This document shows, in pieces, positions 15,614 through 24,545 of a stretch of 64,000 nucleotides of DNA (its first letter is position 1; every line of letters starts with the position of its first letter). The position numbers and the translations under genes were made by a program. The DNA lies in the NCBI RefSeq assembly GCF_035943815.1, contig NZ_DASZBU010000013.1:1-64000 (forward strand). Reading direction: 5' to 3'. The DNA is from Frateuria_A sp035943815. Its GTDB lineage: Bacteria; Pseudomonadota; Gammaproteobacteria; Xanthomonadales; Rhodanobacteraceae. The notes under the pieces were generated by a model. The model saw nothing but the letters and a program-made list of their open reading frames with translations. It was not told the origin of the DNA and did not search any database.

Positions 15614-15790
15614 TCGAGCCGTGCCGGAACCGCGCGCATGCGCGGCTTTCCGTTCACGTGGCGATACCGAAAGCTGCGCCACCTTGGCGCAGTTTTCGTT
15701 TCCGCGTTTTGAAACGTCCGATACCGTATGGTCTGGGGACGCGGGCCGTTGCCCGGCAACGCGCCGAGAACAAGCAAGGATCCAATCCAA

Positions 15791-17044
15791 ATGAGCGAAC
15801 GACCCATGAGCAGAAGGCGCGTTGTGGTGACCGGCATGGGCATCATCTCGCCCGTCGGCAATGACATCGCCACCGCCTGGGACAACATCCTCAAGGGCGT
15901 CAGCGGCATCGGCCCGGTTACCCACTTCGACGCCACCGGCTATGCCACGCGCATCGCCGGCCAGGTGCGCGGCTTCGACCCGACGCAGTGGATGCCGCCG
16001 AAGGACGTCAAGAAGATGGACCCCTTCATCCACTACGGCATCGCGGCCGGCACCCAGGCGCTGCGCGACTCCGGGCTGGAAGTGACCGAGGCCAATGCAC
16101 CGCGCATCGGCGTAGCGGTCGGTGCCGGCATCGGTGGCCTCAACACCATCGAGGACACTTCGATCGAGCTGCACGAGAAGGGGCCGCGTCGCGTGTCGCC
16201 GTTCTTCGTCCCGAGCTCCATCATCAACATGGTCTCGGGCCACCTGTCGATCATGTTCGGCCTGAAGGGCCCGAACATCGCCTGCGTCACCGCCTGCACC
16301 ACGGCCACGCACAACATCGGCCTGGCCATGCGGATGATCCAGTATGGCGATGCCGACGCGATGATCGCCGGCGGCGCCGAGTTCGCCACCACCGGCACGG
16401 CCATGGCCGGCTTCTGCTCGGCCAAGGCCATGTCCACCCGCAACGACGAACCGGCCAAGGCGAGCCGTCCGTGGGACAAGGACCGCGACGGCTTCGTGCT
16501 GTCCGACGGCGCCGGCGTGCTGATGCTGGAGGAGTACGAACACGCCAAGGCGCGTGGCGCGAGGATCTACGCGGAGCTGGTGGGCTTCGGCATGAGCGGC
16601 GACGCCTACCACATCACCGCGCCCAGCGAGGGCGGCGAGGGCGCCGCGCGCTGCATGCAGGCGGCGCTCAGCGACGCGGGCCTGGAGCCCACCGACGTGC
16701 AGTACATCAACGCGCACGGCACTTCCACGCCGCTGGGCGACCTGGGCGAGGTGATGGCGGCCAAGAAGGTGTTCGGCGAGCACGCCTACAAGCTGGCGAT
16801 GAGCTCGACCAAGTCGACCACCGGCCATCTGCTGGGCGCGGCCGGCGGCGTCGAGGCGATCTTCACCATCCTGGCGCTGCGCGACCAGGTGCTGCCGCCG
16901 ACGATCAATCTGGACGAGCCGGGCGAAGGCTGCGACCTGGACTTCGTGCCGAACGCCGCACGCAAGGCCGAGCTGGACGTGGCGATTTCCAACTCCTTCG
17001 GCTTCGGCGGCACCAACGGCACGCTCGCGTTCCGCCGCGTTTGA
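15791..17044 (+). CDS. fabF: 3-oxoacyl-ACP synthase II (KAS II)
   Basis: Elongating condensing enzyme of 417 aa. The catalytic triad is Cys 169 (TACTTATHN), His 309 (NAHGTSTPLGD) and His 346 (KSTTGHLLGA); the C-terminal NSFGFGGTNGTLAF is invariant in the family. The ATG at 15791 follows an AAGGA site by ten bases; an ATG five codons later would give 412 aa, the more common length, so the N-terminus is slightly uncertain. The stop codon overlaps the TTG start of pabB. Confidence 0.97.
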   Translation: MSERPMSRRRVVVTGMGIISPVGNDIATAWDNILKGVSGIGPVTHFDATGYATRIAGQVRGFDPTQWMPPKDVKKMDPFIHYGIAAGTQALRDSGLEVTEANAPRIGVAVGAGIGGLNTIEDTSIELHEKGPRRVSPFFVPSSIINMVSGHLSIMFGLKGPNIACVTACTTATHNIGLAMRMIQYGDADAMIAGGAEFATTGTAMAGFCSAKAMSTRNDEPAKASRPWDKDRDGFVLSDGAGVLMLEEYEHAKARGARIYAELVGFGMSGDAYHITAPSEGGEGAARCMQAALSDAGLEPTDVQYINAHGTSTPLGDLGEVMAAKKVFGEHAYKLAMSSTKSTTGHLLGAAGGVEAIFTILALRDQVLPPTINLDEPGEGCDLDFVPNAARKAELDVAISNSFGFGGTNGTLAFRRV

Positions 17045-18390
17045 AGCAGCCCCACGCGAGGGTCCTCGGCGGCCGGCGCGATCTGCTCGCGCCGGCCGCC
17101 GCGTTTTCCAGCCGCTATCCCTGCCTGCTGCAGAGCGTGGTGCACGGCACGGCGCAGGCGCGCTACGACATCCTGTTCGGCTTTCCGCAGGAGCAACTGG
17201 CGCTGCAGCCGGACGGACGCCTGACCGATGCGCACGGCCGGGCGGGGGCGGGCCGCTTCCTCGATGCGCTCGATGCGCAATGGCGGGCCGAACGGCGTGA
17301 TGCGCATGACGACGGCCTGCCGTTCCATGGCGGCTGGGTACTCATGCTGGCCTATGAGCTGGCGTGCGAGATCGAGCCGCGACTGCAGCTGCACTCCGCC
17401 GGTCCGCTGCCGGTGGCGCTGGCCTTGCGCTGTCCTGCGGCGGTGATCGTCGATCACGCGCGAAACCGCACCGTGCTCGTGGCCGAGGCCGGACACGAGA
17501 CCTTGCTCGACGCCATGGAGGCAGATCTCGATGCGCAGGTCCAGGTGCCGGCGCTGGCTGCTCCGCTTTCGATCGAGGAGGACGCGCCCGAACGCTTCCT
17601 CGACGGCGTCGCGCGCATCCACGAGCACCTGCACGCGGGCGACATCTTCCAGGTGAACCTCTCGCGCGCCTGGCGCGCGCGCTACGCGCACCCGCCCGCG
17701 CCGGCCGCGCTCCACGCGGCGCTGCGCCGGGCCAATCCTGCGCCGTTCGCCGGCCTGTTGCAGCAGCCCGGCTGGGCCATCGTCAGTTCTTCCCCGGAAC
17801 GGCTGGTGGAGGTGCGCGGCGGCGTCGCGCAGACCCGGCCCATCGCCGGCACGCGGCCGCGCGTCGCTGGCGACGACGACGCGGCGCGCGTGCGCGAACT
17901 CGCCGCGCATCCGAAGGAGCGCGCCGAGCACGTCATGTTGATCGATCTGGAACGCAACGACCTGGGCCGCGTCTGCGTGCCCGGCACGGTGGTGGTCGAC
18001 GAGCTGATGGCGGTGGAGAGCTATGCGCACGTGCACCACATCGTGTCCAACGTGCGCGGGCGCCTGCGCGAGGGCGTGACGCCGGGGCAAGTGATCGCGG
18101 CGACCTTTCCCGGCGGCACCATCACCGGCTGCCCCAAGGTGCGCTGCATGCAAATCATCGCCGAGCTGGAGGACGCGCCGCGTGGTGCCTATACCGGGGC
18201 GCTGGGTTATCTCGACCTGAGCGGCGAGCTGGACCTGAACATCCTGATCCGCACGCTGACCCAGGTCGGCCTCGAGGTCAGCCTGCGCGCGGGCGCGGGC
18301 ATCGTCGCCGACTCGGTGGCCGCCAAGGAGCTGGAGGAAACCCGCGCCAAGGCGCGCGGACTGCTGCGTGCGCTGGGAGCGGCCGGATGA
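17041..18390 (+). CDS. pabB: Aminodeoxychorismate synthase component I
   Basis: A chorismate-binding enzyme of about 449 aa starting at a TTG that overlaps the fabF stop (TTGA). It aminates chorismate to 4-amino-4-deoxychorismate for folate. The C-terminal signatures FQVNLSRAW, SSSPERLV, ERAEHVMLIDLERNDLGR, VESYAHVHHIVSNV and FPGGTITGCPK are those of PabB rather than TrpE. Oddly, the active-site motif reads PIAGT (Ala 269) where E. coli PabB has PIKGT with the nucleophilic lysine; Ala there is typical of TrpE. Immediate coupling to pabC (ATGA overlap) supports the PabB assignment. The glutaminase partner PabA is not in the window. Confidence 0.9.
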   Translation: MKQPHARVLGGRRDLLAPAAAFSSRYPCLLQSVVHGTAQARYDILFGFPQEQLALQPDGRLTDAHGRAGAGRFLDALDAQWRAERRDAHDDGLPFHGGWVLMLAYELACEIEPRLQLHSAGPLPVALALRCPAAVIVDHARNRTVLVAEAGHETLLDAMEADLDAQVQVPALAAPLSIEEDAPERFLDGVARIHEHLHAGDIFQVNLSRAWRARYAHPPAPAALHAALRRANPAPFAGLLQQPGWAIVSSSPERLVEVRGGVAQTRPIAGTRPRVAGDDDAARVRELAAHPKERAEHVMLIDLERNDLGRVCVPGTVVVDELMAVESYAHVHHIVSNVRGRLREGVTPGQVIAATFPGGTITGCPKVRCMQIIAELEDAPRGAYTGALGYLDLSGELDLNILIRTLTQVGLEVSLRAGAGIVADSVAAKELEETRAKARGLLRALGAAG

Positions 18391-19193
18391 AGCCGCGCGT
18401 GCTCGTCGACGGACAGGTGCACGATCAGGTGTCCGCGCTGGACCGTGGCCTGGGCTACGGCGACGGGTTGTTCGAAACCGTTCGCTTCGTGGGCGCCGAT
18501 GCGCCGCTGTGGGCCCGCCACATGCAGCGCCTGGGCGAAGGCTGCCGGCGGCTGGGCCTGCCGATGCCCGACATGGCGCAGTTGCTGGCCGAAGCGCGCG
18601 CGGCCTCGGACGGCATGGCGCACGCCGTCGTGCGGATCACCCTCACCCGGGGCGTCGGCGCGCGGGGCTATGCGCCGCCGGCGCGGCCCAGACCGACCCG
18701 CGTCGTCGCGGCCTTCGACCCGCCGCAAGACGAGACGACCCAGGCCGGCGGCATACGCGTGCGGCTGTGCGAGCTGCGCCTCGCCCCGCAACCGCAGCTC
18801 GCCGGTCTCAAGCACCTCAACCGTCTGGAGCAGGTTCTGGCGCGCGCCGAATGGGACGACCCGGCGATTGCCGAGGGTCTGCTGTGCGACGTGGACGGTC
18901 TGGCCATCTGCGCCACGGCAGCCAATCTCTTCGCCGTGCATGGCGGGGAGCTCGCCACGCCGGCGCTGGACCGCTGCGGTGTCGCCGGCGTCGCCAGGGC
19001 GGAGATTCTGGCCTCCCGGCCGCACGCACGGGTGTGCCCAATTACGCTGGCGAGACTTCGCCGGGCCGATGAGCTCTTCCTATCCTCGAGCGTGCGCGGC
19101 ATCCTGCCCGTTCGCGAACTGGACGGCGTCGCTTTCGGGGTCGGTCCGGTGACGCGCGCGCTGCAGGCGCATTGGCGCGCGCTGGGCTTTTGA
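18387..19193 (+). CDS. pabC: Aminodeoxychorismate lyase
   Basis: A 268-aa fold type IV PLP enzyme that releases pyruvate from aminodeoxychorismate to give p-aminobenzoate. It matches E. coli PabC through LDRGLGYGDGLFETVR, TRGVGARGY, LAGLKHLNRLEQVLAR (PLP lysine K142) and AANLF. However, the residue equivalent to the Glu of E. coli TECCAANLF, which in this fold contacts the PLP ring nitrogen, is Cys 175 here (ICATAANLF). Its ATG overlaps the pabB stop. The position between fabF and mltG is the same as in E. coli. Confidence 0.92.
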   Translation: MKPRVLVDGQVHDQVSALDRGLGYGDGLFETVRFVGADAPLWARHMQRLGEGCRRLGLPMPDMAQLLAEARAASDGMAHAVVRITLTRGVGARGYAPPARPRPTRVVAAFDPPQDETTQAGGIRVRLCELRLAPQPQLAGLKHLNRLEQVLARAEWDDPAIAEGLLCDVDGLAICATAANLFAVHGGELATPALDRCGVAGVARAEILASRPHARVCPITLARLRRADELFLSSSVRGILPVRELDGVAFGVGPVTRALQAHWRALGF

Positions 19194-19204
19194 AGGAGTC
19201 ATCG

Positions 19205-20242
19205 ATGGGGCGCAAGAAGGTGCGGGGGCGCGTGTTGCGGACCCTGGCATGGCTGGTCGTGCTGGCGGTGCTGGCTGCAGCCGCCGCCGGCTGGTACGGC
19301 TTCGAGCGGTTCAGCCGCACGCCGCTGGCGGTCGGCCCGCAGCGGCAGACGCTGGACGTGGAGCGGGGCAGCAACCTGCGCGGCATCGTCGCGCAGTTGC
19401 ACGCGCGCGGGGTCAGTGGCGCGCCATGGCTGTACTGGCGCCTGCTTGCCGCCCGCATGCGGGTCGCCGACCGGCTGCACGCCGGCGAGTACGCGCTCGA
19501 TCCGGGCGTCACGCCCACCGGACTGCTCGGCGCGATGGCTGCCGGGCGCGTCCTGCAGCGCGACTTCACCATCGTGGACGGCTGGACCTTCGCCCAGCTG
19601 CGCGCAGCGCTGGCGCAGGTCGCCACTCTCCGCCACGACGCCGCAACGTTGGACGATGCCGACCTCATGCGACGCATCGGCGCGGGCGGCGAAGTGCCGG
19701 AAGGCCGCTTCCTGCCCGAGACCTACGCCTACGTGAAGGGTGACAGCGACCTGGACATACTCAAGCGCGCGCACCAAGCGATGGCGCACACGCTGGCCGA
19801 ACTGTGGCCAGGGCGCGACAAGGACCTGCCGCTGGCTTCGCCCTACGAGGCGCTGATCCTTGCTTCCATCGTGGAGAAGGAAACCGGGCGCGCCGACGAG
19901 CGGCCCAGGATCGCCGGCGTCTTCGTGCGCCGCCTGCAGAACCACATGCTGCTGCAGACCGACCCCAGCGTGATCTACGGCATGGGCCAGGCCTACGCCG
20001 GCAACATCCACAAGAGCGACCTGACCACCGATACGCCCTACAACACCTACACCCGCCCCGGCCTGCCGCCCACGCCCATCGCGCTACCGGGTCGGCCGGC
20101 GATCCTGGCGGCATTGCATCCGGCGCCGGGCGACGCGCTGTACTTCGTCTCGCGCGGCGACGGCACCCACGTGTTCGCCAGCTCGCTGGCCGAGCACAAC
20201 CGCAACGTCGCCTGCTATCAGCTCAAGCGCTGCCATGACTGA
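19205..20242 (+). CDS. mltG: Endolytic murein transglycosylase MltG
   Basis: A 345-aa YceG-family protein. An N-terminal basic stretch and membrane helix (TLAWLVVLAVLAAAAAGWYG, 13-32) anchor it in the inner membrane; the periplasmic part has a LysM-like segment and the YceG domain. The catalytic Glu 224 lies in ASIVEKETG, followed by LQTDPSVIYGMG. MltG cleaves nascent glycan strands and is thought to set their length. The last eight bases overlap tmk. Confidence 0.96.
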   Translation: MGRKKVRGRVLRTLAWLVVLAVLAAAAAGWYGFERFSRTPLAVGPQRQTLDVERGSNLRGIVAQLHARGVSGAPWLYWRLLAARMRVADRLHAGEYALDPGVTPTGLLGAMAAGRVLQRDFTIVDGWTFAQLRAALAQVATLRHDAATLDDADLMRRIGAGGEVPEGRFLPETYAYVKGDSDLDILKRAHQAMAHTLAELWPGRDKDLPLASPYEALILASIVEKETGRADERPRIAGVFVRRLQNHMLLQTDPSVIYGMGQAYAGNIHKSDLTTDTPYNTYTRPGLPPTPIALPGRPAILAALHPAPGDALYFVSRGDGTHVFASSLAEHNRNVACYQLKRCHD

Positions 20243-20876
20243 GCGGCGCGGGCGCTTCATTTCGCTCGAAGGCGGCGAGGGCGCCGGCAAGAGCACCCTG
20301 CTGGCCGGCCTGCGCGCGCACATCGAGGGGCGGGGCATCGACCTGGTGCAGACACGCGAGCCCGGCGGCACGCCGGTGGGCGAGGCGGTGCGTGCGATCG
20401 CGCTCGATCCGGCCATGCGAGGCATGGCTGCTGAAACCGAACTATTGCTGATGTTCGCCTCGCGCGCTCAACTGGTGCGCCAGACCATCGCGCCCGCGCT
20501 CGCGGCCGGGCGATGGGTGTTGTGCGACCGCTATGTCGATGCGAGCTACGCCTACCAGGGCGGCGGCCGCGGCCAACCGCCCGAGCGTATCGCCGAACTG
20601 GAGCGTTGGGCGTGCGACGGCGTATCGCCCGACCTGACCCTGCTGCTCGACCTGCCGGTGGCCACCGGCCGCGCGCGCGCGGCAGGGCGTGGCGGCGCAG
20701 ACCGCATCGAGGCCGAGGCGGATGCGTTCTTCGAGCGCGTGCGTGAACGCTACCGCGCGCGTGCCGCGGCGGAGCCGGCGCGTTTTCGCGTGATCGACGC
20801 CGGCCAGTCGCCCGAGGGCGTGCTGCGCGCCGCCATCGCGGCACTGGAACCCCTATTTGCGGAAGGTGCCGCATGA
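20235..20876 (+). CDS. tmk: Thymidylate kinase
   Basis: A 213-aa kinase phosphorylating dTMP to dTDP. The P-loop EGGEGAGKST is at 12-21, the DR(Y/H) motif is in LCDRYVDASYAYQGGGRG, and the lid region carries RAAGRGGADRIE. Overlaps at both ends (eight bases with mltG, four with holB) show translational coupling in the mltG-tmk-holB run conserved across gammaproteobacteria. Confidence 0.97.
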   Translation: MTERRGRFISLEGGEGAGKSTLLAGLRAHIEGRGIDLVQTREPGGTPVGEAVRAIALDPAMRGMAAETELLLMFASRAQLVRQTIAPALAAGRWVLCDRYVDASYAYQGGGRGQPPERIAELERWACDGVSPDLTLLLDLPVATGRARAAGRGGADRIEAEADAFFERVRERYRARAAAEPARFRVIDAGQSPEGVLRAAIAALEPLFAEGAA

Positions 20877-21808
20877 GCACGCCGCCCTGGCACGAAGAAC
20901 ATTGGCGGCGGCTGCAATCGCGCCTGGCGCGCGGTGCGCTGCCACATGCGCTGTTGCTGTGCGGTCCGGCAGGCCTGGGCAAGCGCGCCTTCCTGCAGCG
21001 CTTCGTGCGCGGTCTGCTGTGCGAGCAGCCACGTGATGGCGAGGCCTGCGGGCAATGCCGCGCCTGCATGCTGCTCGACGCGGGCACCCACCCGGACTTC
21101 GTCACCGTCAGCTACGGCATACGCAAGGATGGCGTGCAGCGCAAGGAGATCGTGGTCGAGCAGGTCCGCGAGCTGTCGGCTCGTCTGGCCATGGCCAGCC
21201 AGTTCGGCGGCTGGCAGGTGGTGGTGATCGATCCGGCCGACGCGATGAACGCCAATGCCGCGAATGCACTGCTCAAGACGCTGGAGGAACCTTCGGCGCA
21301 GACGCTGCTGCTGTTGGTCGCCGATGCGTCCTGGCGCTTGCCGCAGACCATCCGCAGCCGCTGCCAGCGGATCGAATTCCAGTTGCCGCCGCGGGCCGAG
21401 GCCCTGGCCTGGCTCGCCGTGCAGGGCGTGGCCGATCCGGCGATCGCGCTGGAGGCCGCCGGCGGCAATCCCGGACTGGCTCGGGACTGGGCCGCGCAGG
21501 GCGCGCTGGCGCGCCGGCAGGCCGTGCGCAAGGACATGGCCGCGCTGGCGTCCGGCCGTGCCGAACCGATGGAGGTCGCGCGCCGCTGGCTGGACGCCGA
21601 GCCGGAGCAGTGCCTCTGGTTCGCCTCGCAGGCCGCCGTCGACGAAGCGCGCGCGCGCGCGGCCGGCACGTCCGCGCCGCTGGGCAGCCATCTCGACGCC
21701 GAGGCGCTCGCCGACTGGTTCGGTGCCGCCAACCGTGCGCGCGATGCCTTGCGCGGCCCACTTCGCGGCGACCTGCTGCTGCTCGAGCTGCTGGCGCTAT
21801 GGCGCTGA
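20873..21808 (+). CDS. holB: DNA polymerase III subunit delta prime
   Basis: A 311-aa clamp-loader subunit. The N-terminal PHALLLCGPAGLGKRAFLQRF is the degenerate Walker A of delta prime, a zinc module is formed by Cys residues of CEQPRDGEACGQCRAC, and NANAANALLKTLEEPS and the SRC motif (TIRSRCQRIEF) follow. It works with DnaX and HolA to load the beta clamp. It overlaps tmk by ATGA. In relatives a PilZ gene follows directly; here a PIG-L gene lies between. Confidence 0.95.
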   Translation: MSTPPWHEEHWRRLQSRLARGALPHALLLCGPAGLGKRAFLQRFVRGLLCEQPRDGEACGQCRACMLLDAGTHPDFVTVSYGIRKDGVQRKEIVVEQVRELSARLAMASQFGGWQVVVIDPADAMNANAANALLKTLEEPSAQTLLLLVADASWRLPQTIRSRCQRIEFQLPPRAEALAWLAVQGVADPAIALEAAGGNPGLARDWAAQGALARRQAVRKDMAALASGRAEPMEVARRWLDAEPEQCLWFASQAAVDEARARAAGTSAPLGSHLDAEALADWFGAANRARDALRGPLRGDLLLLELLALWR

Positions 21809-21950
21809 TGCCGGTTACGCGCGTGGCACGCAGGATTCCGGCCGGACGCTACACACCGCACGAACGCGGCGTACAGCAAGCTGGCACGCATCGACGCCCG
21901 CGCCCCACGCGACTGCGTTTCCCATACCCGGGCGCGGGAGGCGCCACGAC

Positions 21951-22880
21951 ATGCCGTTGAGCCCGGAGCTGTACAGCCCCGACGCGCGGACCCGCCTGCT
22001 GGTGGTCGCCCCGCATCCCGACGACGAAACCATCGGTACCGGCGAACTGTTGCAACTCGTGCGCGCCTCGGGCGGCGAGGTGCGCGTGATGCTGCTGACC
22101 GACGGCGACGACAACCCGTGGCCGCAGCGCTGGCTGGAGCGGCGCCTGTGGGTCGGCGGCGAAGACCGCGCGCGCTGGGGCCGCCGCCGGCGTGGCGAGG
22201 TGGCCCAGGCCCTGCAGCGGCTCGATATTCCGTTCGATGCGCTGCGGGCCATGGGTTGGCCTGACATGGGCCTGACAGCGCTGCTGCGCGAGCGTGCCCC
22301 GTCCGCGCTTACGCGCCTGGTCGAGCAACTGGTCGCCTTCCGGCCCAACGTGGTTGCCTTGCCGGCACTGGGCGACCGCCATCCGGATCACGGCAGCGCG
22401 CACGTGCTGGTACGGTTGGCGCTGGCCGAGGGAGGCATCGAGCCGCCGCTGTTGCTGGGCTATCTCGTGCATGGCCGCGAAGAGCCGGCCGGCGACGTCA
22501 CGTTGCCGGCCGACGCTGCCCGTCACGCGGTCAAGCTCGGCGCATTGTCGGCGCATGGCAGCCAGATGGCGCTGAGCGCAGGCCGCATGCGCCGCCTCAC
22601 CGACCGCCCGGAACGCTACGACCGCGTGGCACGCCCTCCCGGCGACCGCGAGGCGGGTGCGCTGCCGTGGCAACCCCGGGCATGGCATTCCCGCCTGCGC
22701 CTGACCGTGGCCAGTCCTGACGGCGTGCAGCACTGGCGATGGAACCAGGCGCCATTGCGACGCGACGGGCAGGGACGCTACCGCCTGGCCGACGTGCCCA
22801 CCGCCCCCTGCTTCGCGCGACTGGACATGGACGTGCCCTCGCCGTGGATCTTCGACCGCTGGGGATGGTGCGAGCTGTAG
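21951..22880 (+). CDS. PIG-L family deacetylase
   Basis: A 309-aa protein with the PIG-L/LmbE zinc motif PHPDDETIG (His 22, Asp 24/25) and the second metal motif HPDHGSAH (about 145-152). Members remove acetyl groups from N-acetylglucosamine-type sugars on lipids or small thiols. The C-terminal third (from about residue 235) is not part of the core fold and looks like an appended domain with several Trp residues. A GGGAGG ribosome site lies nine bases before the ATG. It is inserted between holB and pilZ; substrate unknown. Confidence 0.88.
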   Translation: MPLSPELYSPDARTRLLVVAPHPDDETIGTGELLQLVRASGGEVRVMLLTDGDDNPWPQRWLERRLWVGGEDRARWGRRRRGEVAQALQRLDIPFDALRAMGWPDMGLTALLRERAPSALTRLVEQLVAFRPNVVALPALGDRHPDHGSAHVLVRLALAEGGIEPPLLLGYLVHGREEPAGDVTLPADAARHAVKLGALSAHGSQMALSAGRMRRLTDRPERYDRVARPPGDREAGALPWQPRAWHSRLRLTVASPDGVQHWRWNQAPLRRDGQGRYRLADVPTAPCFARLDMDVPSPWIFDRWGWCEL

Positions 22881-22980
22881 CTTTCGCGTGGCCGTGCCGG
22901 GTTGCGGGCGCTTTGCGCCCGTTCCCCGCGCTCGCTACGATGCCGGAGCGCCGGCGCCAACGCCGGTCCGGAGCCCAAGC

Positions 22981-23334
22981 ATGACCCCCATCGCCGCCCG
23001 CCAGGGCATCATCTCGCTGAAGATCAAGGACGCCGCGTCGCTGTACAACGCGTACATGCCGTACCTGAAAAACGGCGGCCTGTTCGCGCCGACGGCGCAG
23101 CGCTACGCGCTGGGCGATGAGGTGGTGTTGCTGATCACGCTGATGGACGAGACCGAGCGCCTGTCGGTGGTGGGCAAGGTGGCCTGGATCAGCCCGCTCG
23201 GCGCGCAGGGCAATCGCACTGCCGGCATCGGCGTGCACTTCAACGAATCGGGCGATGCCGAGGCGGCGCGCCAGCGCATCGAGAACATTCTCGCCGGCGT
23301 GCTGGGGTCGGAGCGCCCCACGCACACCATGTGA
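22981..23334 (+). CDS. pilZ: PilZ domain protein (type IV pilus assembly type)
   Basis: A 117-aa single-domain PilZ. The sequence IISLKIKDAASLYNAYMPYLKNGGLF and VAWISPLGAQGNRTAGIGVHF matches the pilus-biogenesis PilZ of Pseudomonas and Xanthomonas, which lacks the RxxxR and DxSxxG c-di-GMP motifs; neither motif is visible here. It is therefore likely needed for pilus assembly through protein contacts rather than as a c-di-GMP sensor. The gene placement after holB is conserved in the group. The start at 22981 was chosen over an upstream in-frame ATG because conservation begins there. Confidence 0.92.
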   Translation: MTPIAARQGIISLKIKDAASLYNAYMPYLKNGGLFAPTAQRYALGDEVVLLITLMDETERLSVVGKVAWISPLGAQGNRTAGIGVHFNESGDAEAARQRIENILAGVLGSERPTHTM

Positions 23335-23419
23335 CAGTCGCGCCAGCCGGCGCCGAAAGCGTCACCTTCCCGGCTGCCCGCAAGGCAGGCAACCGCATTG
23401 CCTGTCGTGTTCGCAACCC

Positions 23420-23450
23420 TTGGCGTTGTCCCCGCACCCGCTGATACAAT
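23420..23450 (+). promoter_or_regulatory. Candidate nuo operon promoter
   Basis: TTGGCG at 23420-23425 and TACAAT at 23445-23450, spacer 19 bases, lie about 165 bases before nuoA. The -10 is strong and the spacer is long. The remaining leader (23460-23616) holds no gene that I can support. Confidence 0.35.
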
Positions 23451-23616
23451 GCGGCGGTTACACGAACGGAATTCGTGGAAATCGGACGCTCGCGGCCCCC
23501 ACGCGTGCGATCGTGGCCGGACAGCCCTTGCCGCGTGCGGCCTGCCGAACTGGAACCTGCCGGACCGTTACCCGCGGTCACTGATGCGCCCCAAAGGCGC
23601 GGAGGTACGTTGCACC

Positions 23617-23973
23617 GTGCTCGCTCAATACTGGCCCATCCTGCTGTTCATCGGCGTCGCCACCGGCTTGGGGGTAGTGCTCCTGGCCATCGGCATGCTC
23701 GCCGGCCCGCGCCGTCCCGAGGCGATCAAGCTGGCCGCTTACGAGTGCGGCTTCGAGGCGTTCGAGGATGCGCGCATGCGTTTCGATGTGCGCTATTACC
23801 TGCTGGCGATCCTTTTCATCATCTTCGACCTGGAAATCGCCTTCCTGTTCCCTTGGGCAGTGGTGTTCCAGCGCATCGGCATCGTCGCGCTGATCGAGAT
23901 GGCGCTGTTCCTGCTGCTGCTGGTGGTCGGGTTCGCCTACGTGTGGAAGAAAGGTGCACTGGAATGGGACTGA
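23617..23973 (+). CDS. nuoA: NADH-quinone oxidoreductase subunit A
   Basis: A 118-aa membrane subunit with three hydrophobic helices and the conserved AYECGFEAFEDARMRFDVRYYL loop near the quinone channel. The GTG at 23617 is chosen because a GGAGGT site ends ten bases before it and it gives the standard length; an upstream ATG at 23584 would add 11 non-conserved residues. It opens a 14-gene complex I operon. Confidence 0.95.
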   Translation: MLAQYWPILLFIGVATGLGVVLLAIGMLAGPRRPEAIKLAAYECGFEAFEDARMRFDVRYYLLAILFIIFDLEIAFLFPWAVVFQRIGIVALIEMALFLLLLVVGFAYVWKKGALEWD

Positions 23974-23977
23974 TCTA

Positions 23978-24535
23978 ATGGGAATGCTGTCTTCCATCGA
24001 CCGGGTGATGCACAACCCGGAGCCGCTGAACCTGGTCGACGACATCCTGCGCCCGGCCGAGGACAACCCGGTCGTGCAGCGCGGCTTCGCCACCACCTCG
24101 ATCGACGCGCTGATGAACTGGGCCCGTACCGGCTCGATGTGGCCGATGACCTTCGGCCTGGCCTGCTGCGCGGTAGAGATGATGCACGCCGGTGCCGCGC
24201 GCCTGGACCTGGACCGCTACGGCGTGATCTTCCGCCCGAGCCCGCGCCAGTCCGACGTGATGATCGTGGCCGGCACTCTGGTCAACAAGATGGCGCCGGC
24301 ACTGCGCCGCGTGTACGACCAGATGCCCGATCCGAAGTGGGTGATCTCCATGGGCAGCTGCGCCAACGGCGGCGGCTACTACCACTACTCGTACTCGGTG
24401 GTGCGCGGCTGCGACCGCATCGTGCCGGTGGACATCTACGTGCCCGGCTGCCCGCCCACGGCCGAGGCGCTGATCCACGGCATCCTGCAGTTGCAGAAGA
24501 AGATCCGCCGCACCAGCACCATCGCCCGCGGCTAA
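23978..24535 (+). CDS. nuoB: NADH-quinone oxidoreductase subunit B
   Basis: A 185-aa peripheral-arm subunit binding cluster N2. The CCAVEMM motif (Cys 63 and 64), MGSCANGGGYYHYSYSVVRG and VPGCPPTAEALIHG supply the four cluster ligands. It sits four bases after nuoA. The start ATGGGAATGCTG was preferred over an ATG eight codons upstream inside nuoA. Confidence 0.97.
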   Translation: MGMLSSIDRVMHNPEPLNLVDDILRPAEDNPVVQRGFATTSIDALMNWARTGSMWPMTFGLACCAVEMMHAGAARLDLDRYGVIFRPSPRQSDVMIVAGTLVNKMAPALRRVYDQMPDPKWVISMGSCANGGGYYHYSYSVVRGCDRIVPVDIYVPGCPPTAEALIHGILQLQKKIRRTSTIARG

Positions 24536-24545
24536 GGCACGAGCC

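Noticed and set aside
21809..21950. Small gene between holB and the PIG-L gene
   Set aside because: No start with a ribosome site other than that of the PIG-L gene; the codon pattern is not gene-like.
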